A DNA stretch of 21,718 bases from Klebsormidium nitens. Taxonomy: Eukaryota; Streptophyta; Klebsormidiophyceae; Klebsormidiales; Klebsormidiaceae. The stretch covers positions 1 through 21,718 of the forward strand of contig DF237846.1 in NCBI GenBank assembly GCA_000708835.1. Direction: 5' to 3'. Shown here one piece after another: positions 1 to 9,121 of the stretch (positions are counted from its first letter, which is position 1; each line of letters begins with the position of its first letter). The notes beneath the pieces are model-generated. The model saw nothing but the letters and a program-made list of their open reading frames with translations, was not told the DNA's origin and did not search any database. The position numbers were made by a program, and so were the translations under genes.

Positions 1-410
1 TCAGACTGAGCCGTCTTCTGCGCGACTTCGCAACCTGAAACCAAAGCGTTGATCAGCGACCATGAAAGAGCAATTTGCCGCAGAAAGGTCGCTCCGATCG
101 TGACATATTGTGCGCGCGGCTTTCGCGCAAAAACGATCATCCAATCCCCGCGCGTTGATCCTTTGGTAAGCAAGGAAGTGAAGGGCTTCTTCCGGAGTTG
201 ACGGGTTGTAGCCCTTTGTCAGGGGGCTGTGGGATCTCTAGGGTTCCCGCAAATCCATCGATGTAGGAGCCCATCTGCTGCTTTCCTGCATGGCGATCAA
301 ACTTTGAACCTGCCAAGCTCCCACATTGCAAAAGTTGCTGCCGGCAAAAGCGCCACACAAAGCACCAGGCCTCTTACAGTACATAGCTCGACAGGAACTC
401 ATTGGGCAAG
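1..410. other. Upstream region and 5' UTR of the SOD gene
   Basis: No coding exon is recognisable here on either strand. The frame of the SOD start codon at 411 is closed by TAG at 384-386, so the protein does not extend upstream without splicing. A pyrimidine-rich stretch ending in CAG just before 380 could be the acceptor of a 5' UTR intron, but I cannot place its donor. A GTAC core, which is the core of plant and algal copper-response elements, occurs near 379-382, but one copy of a 4-mer is not evidence of copper control. Short open frames on both strands have no protein-like character. Confidence 0.45.
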
Positions 411-3400
411 ATGGTTCTTAAGGCGGTCGCCGTGCTGCAGGGTCAGAGCGATGTTTCAGGGACAGTCACCTTCACGCAGGATGGAGATGGTGAGCTCTGC
501 TTTTGTTGCATCATTCGAGTTGTGGCGGAGATGAACATGTGGACCTCATCGATGAGCTGAATGTTCCTTCATTGTGGTTGGTTCCGATTCTGGTGAGTTT
601 ATTGTTTCTTCTAAGTAGCCTGTTTGGCGAGTTGTAGTGGCCGCACACCTCAATCCTTTCAAATGTCTGCCTACTTGCATCAATTCTGCCTGAGCCGTTC
701 CACTATTCACCCTATGACTTCCATTCCATAGATTGCAGTAATTGTTCTACAATGGTGCTTGTGTGGTTTGTTGATGACAGCCTCTGAGAGTTGGAGATAC
801 GACGCATCAGTTTCACTGTTCTTCGCTTTGTAATGCTGTCACGTGAGGCAGTCAAGAATCGCATGCTTCTGCATGCTATATTTGCTTAGGGCATCCACAT
901 ATCTGTTTCGCCTTAGCGCCACCTGTATTGAAGCTTTTAAGGTTGCTAGTCCTCCCTTTCTGACATCAAAACGATTCCTAAGAATTTTCAGTGGCTTCGG
1001 TCATTTGTATCAGTGCAACCTGACGCATCAGCTGCTCCTCCGTTTGGAAAGTTGCTCAAATCTATGCTGAAGGAAATGCTGATGTTGGGGTTGTCTGGAG
1101 AAACGTGGTCACCGCATCTAACCAACTCAAGCAGTGGCTCTCAGATTGGTGTGATCGTTCGCACGCGGCGCACATCTAATCACTGTCCACGCAGCAGTTG
1201 CAAGTGTCCTGAAACGTCTTCAGTAGTTGAATTGCGCAGAGGCTCAAAACCTCTGAAAAAGTTTACATTGCTCCTCATTCTTCAAGTGAACAGGTCCGAC
1301 TGAAAGTGGAGGGTCATGCAAGGGCTTGGCATCCCTCGCTCCATTGGCAACTCGGTCTCAAGTGCCTGCAACTAGATCATTAGAAACACTTGTCCCTTTC
1401 TCGAAAGAGAATGTCTGGCAGGTCTGCCATGGCTTCTGCTGTCAGACCTTTCGGCAAAGGAGTCTGGTCATCATCTATTTGCGCTTGCAGGTCCTAATCA
1501 CTTGGAGCGACAAGTATTCAGAAGGACTCCTTCTGTTGGCCCAAGTCAAACAAGTTCAAAGCTTTTAAAGCATTTTCGACACTCCCCTCAATGCTTTTTT
1601 ATCGCGCCAATGACATGAAGGGGCAGATTAAGGGCCTGCACCCGGGCCCCAGTGCCAAGCAGGAACTAGAAGTGTCAAAGCATCCAGGTCATTGTTGCTC
1701 TCATCTTTTTTTCACATCAGCGATCGCTATTGATCCGCAGGTCCCAAAGGGGAGAGGCAAATGAAGGCCAGAAGCGGTGTCATCAAAGTTAGTAAAGGAC
1801 TGGGCAAGTGAAAAAGCCTTCAAGTCATCACACAAATATTACTGACACTAGCGAAACATTTTGGGTTTGCAGGTCCCACTCACGTGGAGGGGCAGATCAA
1901 GGGCCTGAAGCCGGGCCCCCACGGTTTTCACATCCATCAATTGGGGGACACCACCAATGGCTGCATGTCGACCGGTGAGCTTCCACTAGGGGACGGCATA
2001 AAGAAGTTGAGATCTACGTGAACTGAGGGAGCTGTTCTGCGGTCTTTGTGATCCTTGTACAGAAGGACAAGGCTCAACTGATTACGTGGCAAGAAATGTT
2101 GAAAAGCATTGTTGGTCAATTGGGAATCATCCTTACCCTGACTGGAGGTGCGCAGCATGAACATCAAGTGGCTGTTTTATCGATGTCAAGCCTTTAGTTT
2201 AGTCTCGGTTGGCAAGCAGTGGAATGAATGATGAAAGCTTTAGCAAGCTTAAAGAGGGATGATCTACTCACCAATGGCGGAGCCAGAATAACTGACCGGA
2301 CTTGTGCCTGAATAATCCTCTCAACTGGAATCAGCTTTAGGAACAAAACACCAGGGCCCCATTTCGATCTCACCAAGAGACTCACCGTTCTGCCTTTTAA
2401 TCACGTCTTAAATTGACACTGGTAAAACACAACCCAAGAAACTCTCCTTTTGGAAGGCCCCCTTACAATTCTTCCCACAGGGCTCGCTTTTCTGATAATC
2501 TATCACGGAGCCCCAGGCCGTTCTTTTCCACGCATCTGTAGCTGGAGGAAAGTCGATGCGAGTTTCGAAGTAGCGGAATCCTTAACCTAACTCTGCTCCT
2601 TTCCACCACGCCCCCACTTCAACCCCCACCAACAACACCAATGGCTTCCCTTCCACCCCGATTCCAAAGCCAAGAAACGTTTCCACGCCCTCAAAGTTTC
2701 AGAGTCAAAGCCTGTATCCCACGCTCCTTTCTTGGCTCCACGTTCCCATGCATCTCCTTCAAGGCCATATGATGCAGACAAACGCAGCAGATTCGCTACT
2801 TTTCAATCTAGACACCTTCTACTCACTTCACCTTTAGCCCCACCAACAAGAACCACGGTTCTTCCTCCCAGCCCCAATCATCAATCGCCGCGACTCGCCT
2901 TCATGAACATACCTCGTCGCGGGGAAGAAAATCGCGGAATTCCTCACTCCCTCGTGAACTTTCATCAATAATTTTCTTTTCCCCACCAGGCCCCCATTCA
3001 GCCCCACCAACAAGAGGTCTGCAGCTCTTTCCTCCACCTCATCCCTAGACCCACAAACCGAAAGCTACGTCTATAAATCCTTCTCATATAAAAAGGTGGC
3101 GCAAATTGCTAAGAGCTTGAAATCATCTGTGCAGGCCCGCATTTCAACCCCACTAATAAGACCCACGGCAGCACCAGGGGACGATCAGCGCCACGTGGCC
3201 TACTTGGGCGAAAACATAGATGCACAACTCTGGTTTTGCGAACCTCCTGATATCACAAAGTTGTAATTTTCGGCCTTTTCCCACCAGGCTCCTTGTCAAC
3301 CCCACCAACAAGACCCACGTTTCTCCCTCCCACCCCCCATCATCGGTCGCGACGACTCCCCTTACATGACCATACCTCGTTGCGGAAAAGAAGGTCGCAA

Positions 3401-6202
3401 CCTCAATTTTTTCTTTTTTCTTCACCAGGCCCCCATTTCAACCCCACCAGCAAGGACTACGGCGCGCCTAGCGACAACGGTCGCTACGTGGGCAACTTGG
3501 GCCCTCCAGTATATGCAGGAATCTGGGTGTGCTGACCTTACAAAGGCCCCTGAAGTTGAATCATTTTACTATCTTCACCAGGCCCCCATTTCAACCCCAC
3601 CAGCAAGACCCACGGCGCACCTGGCGACGAGGAGCGTCACGTGGGCGACTTGGGCAACGTGATCGCCGGGGATGACGGCGTCGCCTCGCTCAAGCTCGAT
3701 GACATCCAGGTGGGCAGCCAATAGCGAATTTGCATATGGGCTCCTTTTTTACATGGTCGTGAAAAACAGCGTCGCTAGATTTTAGGCCACCCTTCAAAGA
3801 TTGGGCGCCCATACCGAATCCACCCGGGGGCTCGTTTCTTTGGTTTGTTGTGTTTGCTTGCCTATTACCAGCGTCCAGGTTTTGCCTGGTCGCCGCGACG
3901 TACAACAATAAGCAGGGGGTCAGCGATAGGTTGTCCGTGCGACGGACTGTTTCTTTGTTTCTAACATTGTCCGCGCGTAGCTAAAACGGTCGCTGGCAAA
4001 ACTAACCTGGCCGTGTGGAAGACAGACAAACCAGAAGGTTGGGCAACCTTAAGACTGGTATATCCGAATTTTGGACGTTTATAGTTCCGGACGGGCAAAT
4101 CGAGGAGGTCGCAGCGAACCTTTTGTACGACAAGTGCGGCGCAAAAGTCCCACCGATGGCTTTCTACGAAGACGGCCAGAAGACCGTGCAGCTCACGCAA
4201 TTATTTTTCGATCTCGGACCAGCCAATCGAGTCTGTGGCTGGACGAGCGCGAGTAACACTTGTTTCGCTCGCGCCTTGTCTCCTGATGGTATTTTGAACG
4301 TGACATTGTAATCGATGCGTGAATTGGGTTCACTAAGCCCAGATTTCAAGTTTGCCGGTCCGAGACTAGAAATGTTTGAAGGCGGCCGCACCAGCCATAT
4401 GTGATCTGGGCTTAGATTTGGTCGGATTGGGACACAAGACGAATGGGAGGCCAGTGACAGGGAAAAAGCTGACGAACTCCACTCCGCTCGGTGCAGATTC
4501 CCCTGACCGGGCCCCACTCCATCATTGGCCGCGCGGTCGTGGTCCATGCTGATGTGGACGACCTTGGCAAGGGTAAGAACAACGCTTCTGTCAGTTCAAC
4601 GTCAGCCGTTTCTGGTGTGTATTCCTGTGGTTGTCCATCTTGTAATAGAGAGGGCGTCTTCCACTTCAGGAGTTACGTGCCGCCGCCCCACCTCCCTCCG
4701 GCCCCAATAAAGTGAGGAACTGCGAGCGGCAACTCCGGAAGTCGATTCGTCAAGTTTGGAGTCGACGAAGTTGGGATGGTTTTCTGACGCCCTCTTTGCA
4801 CGAAGCGAAAAATCCCGCGTGTTCATTGCATTTCTTCTGTCAGCGCGCTCGACGTTGTGGTGGTAATGTAGTCTCCCAATTGGGGCGTTTGTCCTTCTGT
4901 CGATCATCGCACAGCAAAATCTGCAGATTTGGACTTGGGGGCGCCCCTACTTTTTTTCTGAAGCCTCGTTTCTTTGGGCGGACGTCTCATGCGGCTGTTT
5001 GTTTCTATCTGGATTGACGATCTTATCAGCAGCTCAGGCTGTAGTCAGAGTAAGGAAAAAGCGTTGGTTTGAGAAAAGCGGGGAAGAGGAGGAGGGTTGG
5101 GGGCGACTGAAAGGGAGAGAAGGGGGAGAGGGGACGGGAAAGAGACCTCGGAAATGCGGGGAGGAGGGAGGGGTTTGCGGGGATGGGCTGAAGGTAAGGT
5201 GGGAGGGCGGGGTATCCTGACGTTTCCTTCAGTTTCTAAGCTATGCATCATGCGTATGAAGCCGTGCTCTCTTCAGTATCTATTCGGAGTCAGCACCTTC
5301 GAGCCAATCTTCGATCCGGCAGTGGTTTGTGTCTTGTAGTTTTCTAAACGCTTGTGTCTCCGCCCTTCAACTCGTCAGTACCAAAGCTCGCCCATCTCTC
5401 AATCCTGCGTGAGGTTGCCCCGAACCTTTCTCTTATTCTCTCTGCGGAGGGAGTGCAGCTCAGCAGAGCTTCTGCCTCAGAACCTCTTTTCGGATAGTCG
5501 CTTTCTATGGTCTCAACAAACGCTCTCCTATTCGCTCTTTCCAGGTGGGCACGAGCTCAGCAAGACCACTGGCAATGCGGGAGGCCGTCTTGCATGCGGT
5601 AAGCTTCGGGTCGCATTACTGCCATTTTCCAGGATTTCTTTTGGTTTTCTTTTCGGCAAGGTCGAAGGAGCTAGTTTAGGATTATGTGTTGGCTTTCATT
5701 TTGGCACCTTACACACACTCTGCTTGTCCTTGACGCGAATGATAGTCTGGCAGCCCTAGCGTTGAATTGAGTATGTACTAGAATTTTGGCATCGAGTTCG
5801 TAAGTCAGCGGGCACCCTTCTACTTGTATCCCTGGAAACAAAGAGCATTTTGGGCAATTATGGCAGCAGCTGGTCCCCTTGTCTGGGCCCGCAGTGCCCG
5901 CGAGCTAAGTCGTAGTTCCCATGCAAAAACTGTCCAGGCAGAGAGTCGCTCGCTGAATGCAAAGTTCTCTTATCCAGTGAACTCCCATTTGCCTCGTCGT
6001 TGCAGGAGTCGTTGGGTTAATGTCTCCCGTTTGACCGGCTAGGCCGCTAGGGACATAGCATGTGGGCACTGCTTTTCGAGTAATCGTAAAATGAGATCGT
6101 TTGTCGACTCTTGTTTAGGAAGTACCTAGTAGAATTGCTGCAAGTCTCAAGACCGCTCTTCATACTTGTGTTGCAGGCGTCGTTGGACTGGCTCAAGCTT
6201 AG
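411..6202 (+). CDS. CSD1: Cytosolic Cu/Zn superoxide dismutase, six exons, complete
   Basis: It converts superoxide to oxygen and hydrogen peroxide. Coding exons are 411-489, 1873-1974, 3582-3709, 4497-4572, 5545-5598 and 6177-6202; all introns are GT-AG and phases match throughout. The sum is 465 bases, or 154 residues, the family's usual length. Ligands fall at the standard SOD1 numbers: copper H46, H48, H63 and H120; zinc H63, H71, H80 and D83; disulfide C57-C146; active-site R143. Family motifs include [18 protein letters not shown] (44-61) and the C-terminal [10 protein letters not shown] region (138-147). There is no transit peptide or signal peptide, so the cytosolic form is likely; ATG 411 is supported by an in-frame stop at 384. 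Introns are large (1383, 1607, 787, 972 and 578 bases) compared with the roughly 200-500 base introns of most of the neighbouring genes, and three of them carry decayed copies of the head of the exon that follows. Identity is near certain; which copy-exons are also used is unknown. Confidence 0.97.
1291..1872 (+). repeat. Four decayed copies of the head of SOD exon 2 inside intron 1
   Basis: By eye the start of true exon 2 (1873) matches earlier segments starting at about 1294, 1491, 1600 and 1741. The 1294 copy keeps CAGGTCC, a GTGGAGGG block and CAAGGGC. The 1491 copy keeps the pyrimidine tract, TTGCAGGTCC and a TTGGAG block. The copy running to 1656 keeps GGGGCAGATTAAGGGCCTG with few changes but has lost its AG. 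The 1741 copy keeps GCAGGTCCCA and the GAGAGGCAAATGAAGGCC block. None has the second half of the exon in frame or the GTGAGC donor; the 1741 copy would hit a stop in the SOD frame. They look like old tandem duplications of intron end plus exon head. The 1617-1656 copy is the clearest (about 35 of 40 bases match). Confidence 0.75.
2351..2645 (+). repeat. Older isolated relics of SOD exon 3 head in intron 2
   Basis: Two segments resemble the beginning of exon 3. At 2351-2388, an ACACCAG acceptor is followed by a GGCCCCATTTCGATCTCACC block, close to the true GGCCCCCATTTCAACCCCACC. At 2605-2642, a CCCCCACTTCAACCCCCACC block is present but the AG acceptor is changed to AC. A third, doubtful trace starts near 2456. 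They lie upstream of the regular array that begins at 2838, at larger spacing (255 and 228 bases), and are more diverged, as expected for the oldest units. Confidence 0.6.
3135..3214 (+). pseudogene. Frameshifted copy of SOD exon 3 head
   Basis: After a TGTGCAG acceptor this segment reads like exon 3 through the Pro-His-Phe-Asn-Pro block and Lys-Thr-His-Gly, so the counterparts of H63 and H71 are kept. One extra base after the GGC codon then shifts the frame; beyond it, the shifted frame still resembles the true exon (Ala-Pro-Gly-Asp-Asp-Gln-Arg-His-Val). H80 is retained, but the D83 counterpart is Tyr. There is no matching donor. Broken as an exon, it is one of the two longest relics of the array and shows that copies extended at least 80 bases into the exon. 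Confidence 0.75.
3429..3508 (+). pseudogene. Intact-frame copy of SOD exon 3 lacking zinc-specific ligands
   Basis: The acceptor TTCACCAG at 3421-3428 has a strong pyrimidine tract. In the SOD phase the segment reads as exon 3 residues 61-85 without frameshift, but three codons differ by single bases at zinc ligands: H71 to Tyr, H80 to Tyr and D83 to Asn. H63, shared by copper and zinc, remains. A possible donor, CCA/GTATAT at 3509, would join in phase 0 to exon 4, giving an in-frame protein about 16 residues shorter in the following strand region. Without that donor the frame stops at TGA, 3533-3535. It may be an alternative exon or, more likely, a decaying relic; the sequence alone cannot decide. 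Confidence 0.6.
4333..4415. repeat. 12-base inverted repeat in SOD intron 3
   Basis: CTAAGCCCAGAT at 4333-4344 is the exact reverse complement of ATCTGGGCTTAG at 4404-4415, separated by 59 bases. In the intron transcript this could form a hairpin. No terminal duplication or transposase was seen, so I do not call it a mobile element. It lies about 80 bases upstream of the exon 4 acceptor at 4495-4496. Confidence 0.6.
5070..5212 (+). repeat. Purine-rich, G-run-dense tract in SOD intron 4
   Basis: About 140 bases are almost all G and A on the coding strand, with more than a dozen runs of three to five Gs. The transcript of this part of intron 4 could fold into G-quadruplexes, and the duplex could form triplex DNA. 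The complementary strand is a long pyrimidine tract. No open frame here looks like protein. A role in splicing or transcription pausing is possible but only inferred. Confidence 0.7.
6006..6034 (+). other. Alternative terminal exon of the SOD gene (duplicated exon 6)
   Basis: GTCGTTGCAG followed at 6006 by GAGTCGTTGGG parallels the true exon 6 (TGTTGCAG at 6169-6176, then GCGTCGTTGGA). In the phase left by exon 5 it reads Gly-Val-Val-Gly-Leu-Met-Ser-Pro-Val and ends at TGA 6032-6034; the true exon gives Gly-Val-Val-Gly-Leu-Ala-Gln-Ala and ends at TAG 6200-6202. Both are intact, so transcripts could end in either. The spacing is 171 bases. The downstream exon is preferred because Gly-Leu-Ala resembles the usual C-terminus more closely, but this is a mild preference. 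Confidence 0.65.
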
Positions 6203-7981
6203 TCTGGGCGGCGTAAAAGGAGCTTAGCAGCCTGTATAAAGTCTCTTAAGCCATAAGCTGCATAAACAAGGAGCGTTCTTTTTGTACTTGGCCTTCGGTA
6301 ACCCAGATCGGCAAGATCGGCCACCATATCAACCGCTCACGGAAACCGTTGAGTCAGTAAAAGTTTGGCTTTGCCATCCGGACAATTTCCGTGTATGTCT
6401 GAGCATGACCTGAGAAAGGGAAAACAAACTTTGCTCGACGAAATGACTTAGCCTACTAGAAGACATCGTCCGAGTCTTGGCACGGGGTGTATCTTTGTGC
6501 ACTTTGGCACACACAATAGTAGTCGGAAACCGTCATGTGCAGCCCCGCTGGATGTTATATTTATGTACGTACGGTTTGCCGATATTCGCTAGTTTCTTTC
6601 CGTCACTCTGATACTGTACTCCGCCCAGGGTTTTTGGCATCTGCACTCAATTTGCCTTCATTGAATCATGCATTCCCGAGATTGAATTGCATGAATCATA
6701 CAGGCATATAGCTCCGCTCATTGCTTGATTTTAACTTAGACGATCCGGTTGTCCCTGTACTAAAGTTAGGAAGCCTGGCTCGCCGCGCGCGGCGTCCCAT
6801 ATCCTCCTGGATCGATCCCCATATACAGCCGCGGGCTCATATTATCAAGTGAAGTGTAAGGCTGGTTTATTGACACTGTCAGAATCATGCAGATTCAGCA
6901 ATGAAGTAACAATATGTACATACGTACGTAGCTAGATCATTCCTCCCGGCCGCCCGCCGCTGCCGCGGGCAGCTAGGTAGCTAGACACTAGGTAGAATTG
7001 CTTCTGACAGTTGTCGGATGCATGACGCGGCGGGCCGGTGCTATTGTGCACATGCTGCGCCTGGCTATGGCTAGTCAGAGTATAACTTAGTAGTGGGACT
7101 GAGAGCTTGACTGGGCGCGCCGGCCGGTTCCAAATGATCAATCTAGTACTACTAGCTGTATAGGTAGCTTGATTCACCCGTTGATTCATGAGACAAGCCT
7201 GTACTGCACTGTACGGTAATCTGCATGGGCCGGGCCTCAGGCGCGGCCGGCCAGGGTTGCGCATGCAAGGGTTTATGTGCACGGCCGCGCCGGCCCGTTC
7301 AGTTGACCCGGCCGGCCGGCCAGCCTGCATGAGTGCAGTGCGGCCCGCGGGCGCCTCAGGCTAGCGCCCATGCAGCTAGGCGGCGCCTTAAGTTGCCTTC
7401 GGTCGGAGTGCGCGATCGGTTGACTACATCGACGATCGTGACTTTCGTCAAAAGCTCTAATTTGCGCGCGCGCTTGTTCCCTGTTGCCTGCTTTTCCAAC
7501 AAATCAACGCACACATGTCAAGCTCGTCAATCTCGAGCTCTTGTCTCCACTTTCACGTCAACCTCGTCAATCTCAACGTACATTGATTCTTGAGCTGACC
7601 AAGTGTTTTATGAATGCGTTGGCGCTTGTCTTCGTTTTCTCAGCCCTTGTGAATCATTCTGTTCGCTAGCTGAGCTTTCTTCTGCAACGGCGACATCGGC
7701 GGCAATGGGCAGGCTCGATCAATATCAAGTGTGGTCTCCAAAGAGAGGAAGACAGATGGAAAGCCCCTAGGCTGGTCACGCGACACAAATTGTGGGCTTT
7801 TCTGGAAAAGAGACACACGTGCTTCATCTCGGCGCTAAAGGGAGCTGAGAGCTGAAAAGTTGAAGAAGGTGACAGGCTGTAGCAAGGTCTTAGCTTGACA
7901 GGCAGGCGGTTTCGAAGCTAGATCCACCAGCTGCTTTAGTCCACTGATAGCCTGCTCATTGACAGCGTTTGGGGTTTGGCG
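6203..7981. other. Intergenic region between SOD and the small gene
   Basis: It holds the SOD 3' UTR and the promoter of the next gene, but I find no spliced frame resembling a known protein. At 6664-6698 the near-palindromic segments GAATCATGCATTC and GAATTGCATGAATC face each other. CTCGTCAATCTC occurs twice (near 7525 and 7562). No canonical AATAAA signal follows the SOD stop; TGCATAAAC at about 6259 is the nearest A-rich candidate. Open frames on the minus strand (6932-7330) and plus strand (7333-7593) have low-complexity, GC-driven composition and are probably chance. Confidence 0.5.
6780..7345. repeat. GC-rich stretch dense in short palindromes
   Basis: This segment is unusually full of self-complementary words: repeated GGCCGGCC (near 7243 and 7311), CGCGCGCGG near 6783, TACGTACGTAGCTAG near 6922-6935, many CTAG and AGCTAG copies, GCATGC and TGCGCA. 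The flanks do not share this style. It could be a CpG-island-like promoter, recently inserted DNA, or DNA of different methylation history. No open frame in it is convincing. Confidence 0.5.
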
Positions 7982-8813
7982 ATGGCAAAGGTGGACATCC
8001 CGTATACGGTCAAGTTTCACTACAGGTGAGCTGTATCCCTGCTTCTGATTCCAAATGTAAGGTTGTACTAATAGAGGGCAATCATGAGTCGAAAACTATT
8101 TCAGACTTGAGTTTTGAGAAGCTGTCATGGAGGGACTCTCAACCTGAAAGAAGTGGTGCTTTGCTGACACAAGTCATGCTGATGCTTAGTGCCTGCTGTG
8201 ATCCGCACGTTGACGGTGCTGGCTTCTGGAATGAGCTTGTTTGCAAATCTTTCGCTTGGACTGAGCAAGTCTTTTGAATGAACTGCGTGGTATGAGCTGA
8301 AGCTGCTCTGCAATGCAGGAAGGCAAAGTCGTGGGTGAGGTCAAAGTACTCAGCCATCGTCAAGCCTTACGGTGAGCTGCCATGTGTAGGATGCACCACT
8401 ATTCTGTGTCGCTTGGGGTACACGGCAGAAGAGTTGTCTTAGGTGTCTTAGATTTCCGTAATACCGCACTATAGATTGGCGGTCACTCAAGCGATTCATG
8501 AGCCAACCTTGAAGAAGCAGACGAAGGCACGAGTGCAGAGATTTTGTATCCCAATGCTGTCTTTGCATAATCGAGTCCAGCTCATGTTTGGCCAACACTA
8601 TGTTCTCCAGGCAACTTGAAGGAAGTGCAAGGCTTGAGTCCCAGGACACCAGACTACGGCAGAACTCCCTCCCTCCCTTACAAAGGCGCACCGAACGCTG
8701 ACTCTGCACCTCAGTCCCCACAAGCGCCACGGTCAAACGTTCAAGTTTCATCAGCAGTTCATCCAGAAGAACAAAATCAAAGGCAGCTCCAAGTGTACTC
8801 CCCACCAAAGTAG
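7982..8813 (+). CDS. Unrecognised 99-residue basic/proline-rich protein, three exons
   Basis: Exons 7982-8025, 8319-8371 and 8611-8813 join in frame with good junctions (CAG/GTGAGC, TGCAG, ACG/GTGAGC, TTCTCCAG) and total exactly 300 bases including TAG. ATG 7982 is the first ATG of its frame, in a good context (GGCGATGGC). The N-terminal third is basic and aromatic (starting MAKVDIPYTVKFHYR and continuing with KAKSWVRSKY); the C-terminal two thirds are rich in Pro, Ser and Gln and look disordered. There is no signal peptide or membrane segment. I do not recognise a family. TGTAA lies 24 bases after the stop and could serve polyadenylation. The gene ends 308 bases before meckelin on the same strand, so a ciliary role would be worth testing, but nothing in the sequence shows one. 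Confidence 0.6.
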
Positions 8814-9121
8814 CCAAGTGTGTATATCTTCAAGCCTGTAAATGTTCTAGTTTAGAGGTGTTGAGCGACAATTGCAGTTGGACTGTACAATACATGCAGA
8901 GTCCCGAATCATGTTGATTAGCTAGGCAGGAAAGTGGAACTTCAGCATTTGCCCAGAGAGAAGTTCATAAAAGCTAAAATTAGCCTCTCACCGTGACTGT
9001 CAACACCACATACATTCTGATCATTGGATGGACATCTGCAATCTGGAGGATGAACGTCTTATAGATTAGTTTCTAGCCTAGCACTGTTACTTGGACACAA
9101 GGTAGCCTGATATAGGTTGCA
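8814..9121. promoter_or_regulatory. Short intergenic region: 3' end of small gene and meckelin promoter
   Basis: These 308 bases must hold the terminator of the upstream gene and the promoter and 5' UTR of meckelin. I see no clear TATA box or recognised binding site. TGTAA at 8837-8841 is a plausible polyadenylation signal. The compactness compared with the 1.8 kb gap on the other side is notable. Confidence 0.4.

Larger units (their letters stand above)
2838..3581 (+). repeat. Tandem array of five SOD exon 3 heads, about 150-base period
   Basis: Exon-like starts after an AG occur at 2838, 2990, 3135, 3288 and 3429, followed by the true exon 3 at 3582; spacings are 152, 145, 153, 141 and 153. 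Each unit carries a pyrimidine-rich tract, usually a CACCAG-type acceptor, and then a variant of GCCCCCATTTCAACCCCACC plus AGCAAGACCCACG. Flanking intron is duplicated too: the stretch around 2890-2942 (CTTCATGAACATACCTCGTC) matches 3350-3410 (CTTACATGACCATACCTCGT), so a two-unit block was also copied as a whole. Copy length into the exon varies from about 25 bases (2838, 2990, 3288) to about 80 (3135, 3429). Only the last unit continues into the full exon and its donor, so this is a tandem duplication of intron end plus exon head. Confidence 0.9.

Noticed and set aside
4164-4547. 127-codon minus-strand open frame
   Set aside because: It overlaps SOD exon 4 in antisense, and its product is Ser/Pro-rich without domain character.
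5440-5485. Possible relic of SOD exon 5 head in intron 4
   Set aside because: The match is essentially one 8-base word (GCTCAGCA) near a pyrimidine tract; not enough to call.
5352-5759. 135-codon plus-strand open frame
   Set aside because: It runs through SOD exon 5 and its flanking introns; the middle contains the true SOD residues and the rest is intron read-through.
6932-7330. 132-codon minus-strand open frame
   Set aside because: It lies in the palindrome-dense GC-rich stretch, where long open frames arise easily, and the product has no family pattern.
7969-8277. 102-codon plus-strand open frame overlapping the small gene start
   Set aside because: It reads through the GTGAGC donor at 8026 in another frame; the spliced frame beginning at 7982 fits three exons exactly.
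8350-8817. 155-codon minus-strand open frame
   Set aside because: It is antisense to exon 3 of the small gene and its intron; the plus-strand exons have matching splice phases, and the minus-strand product has no recognisable motif.
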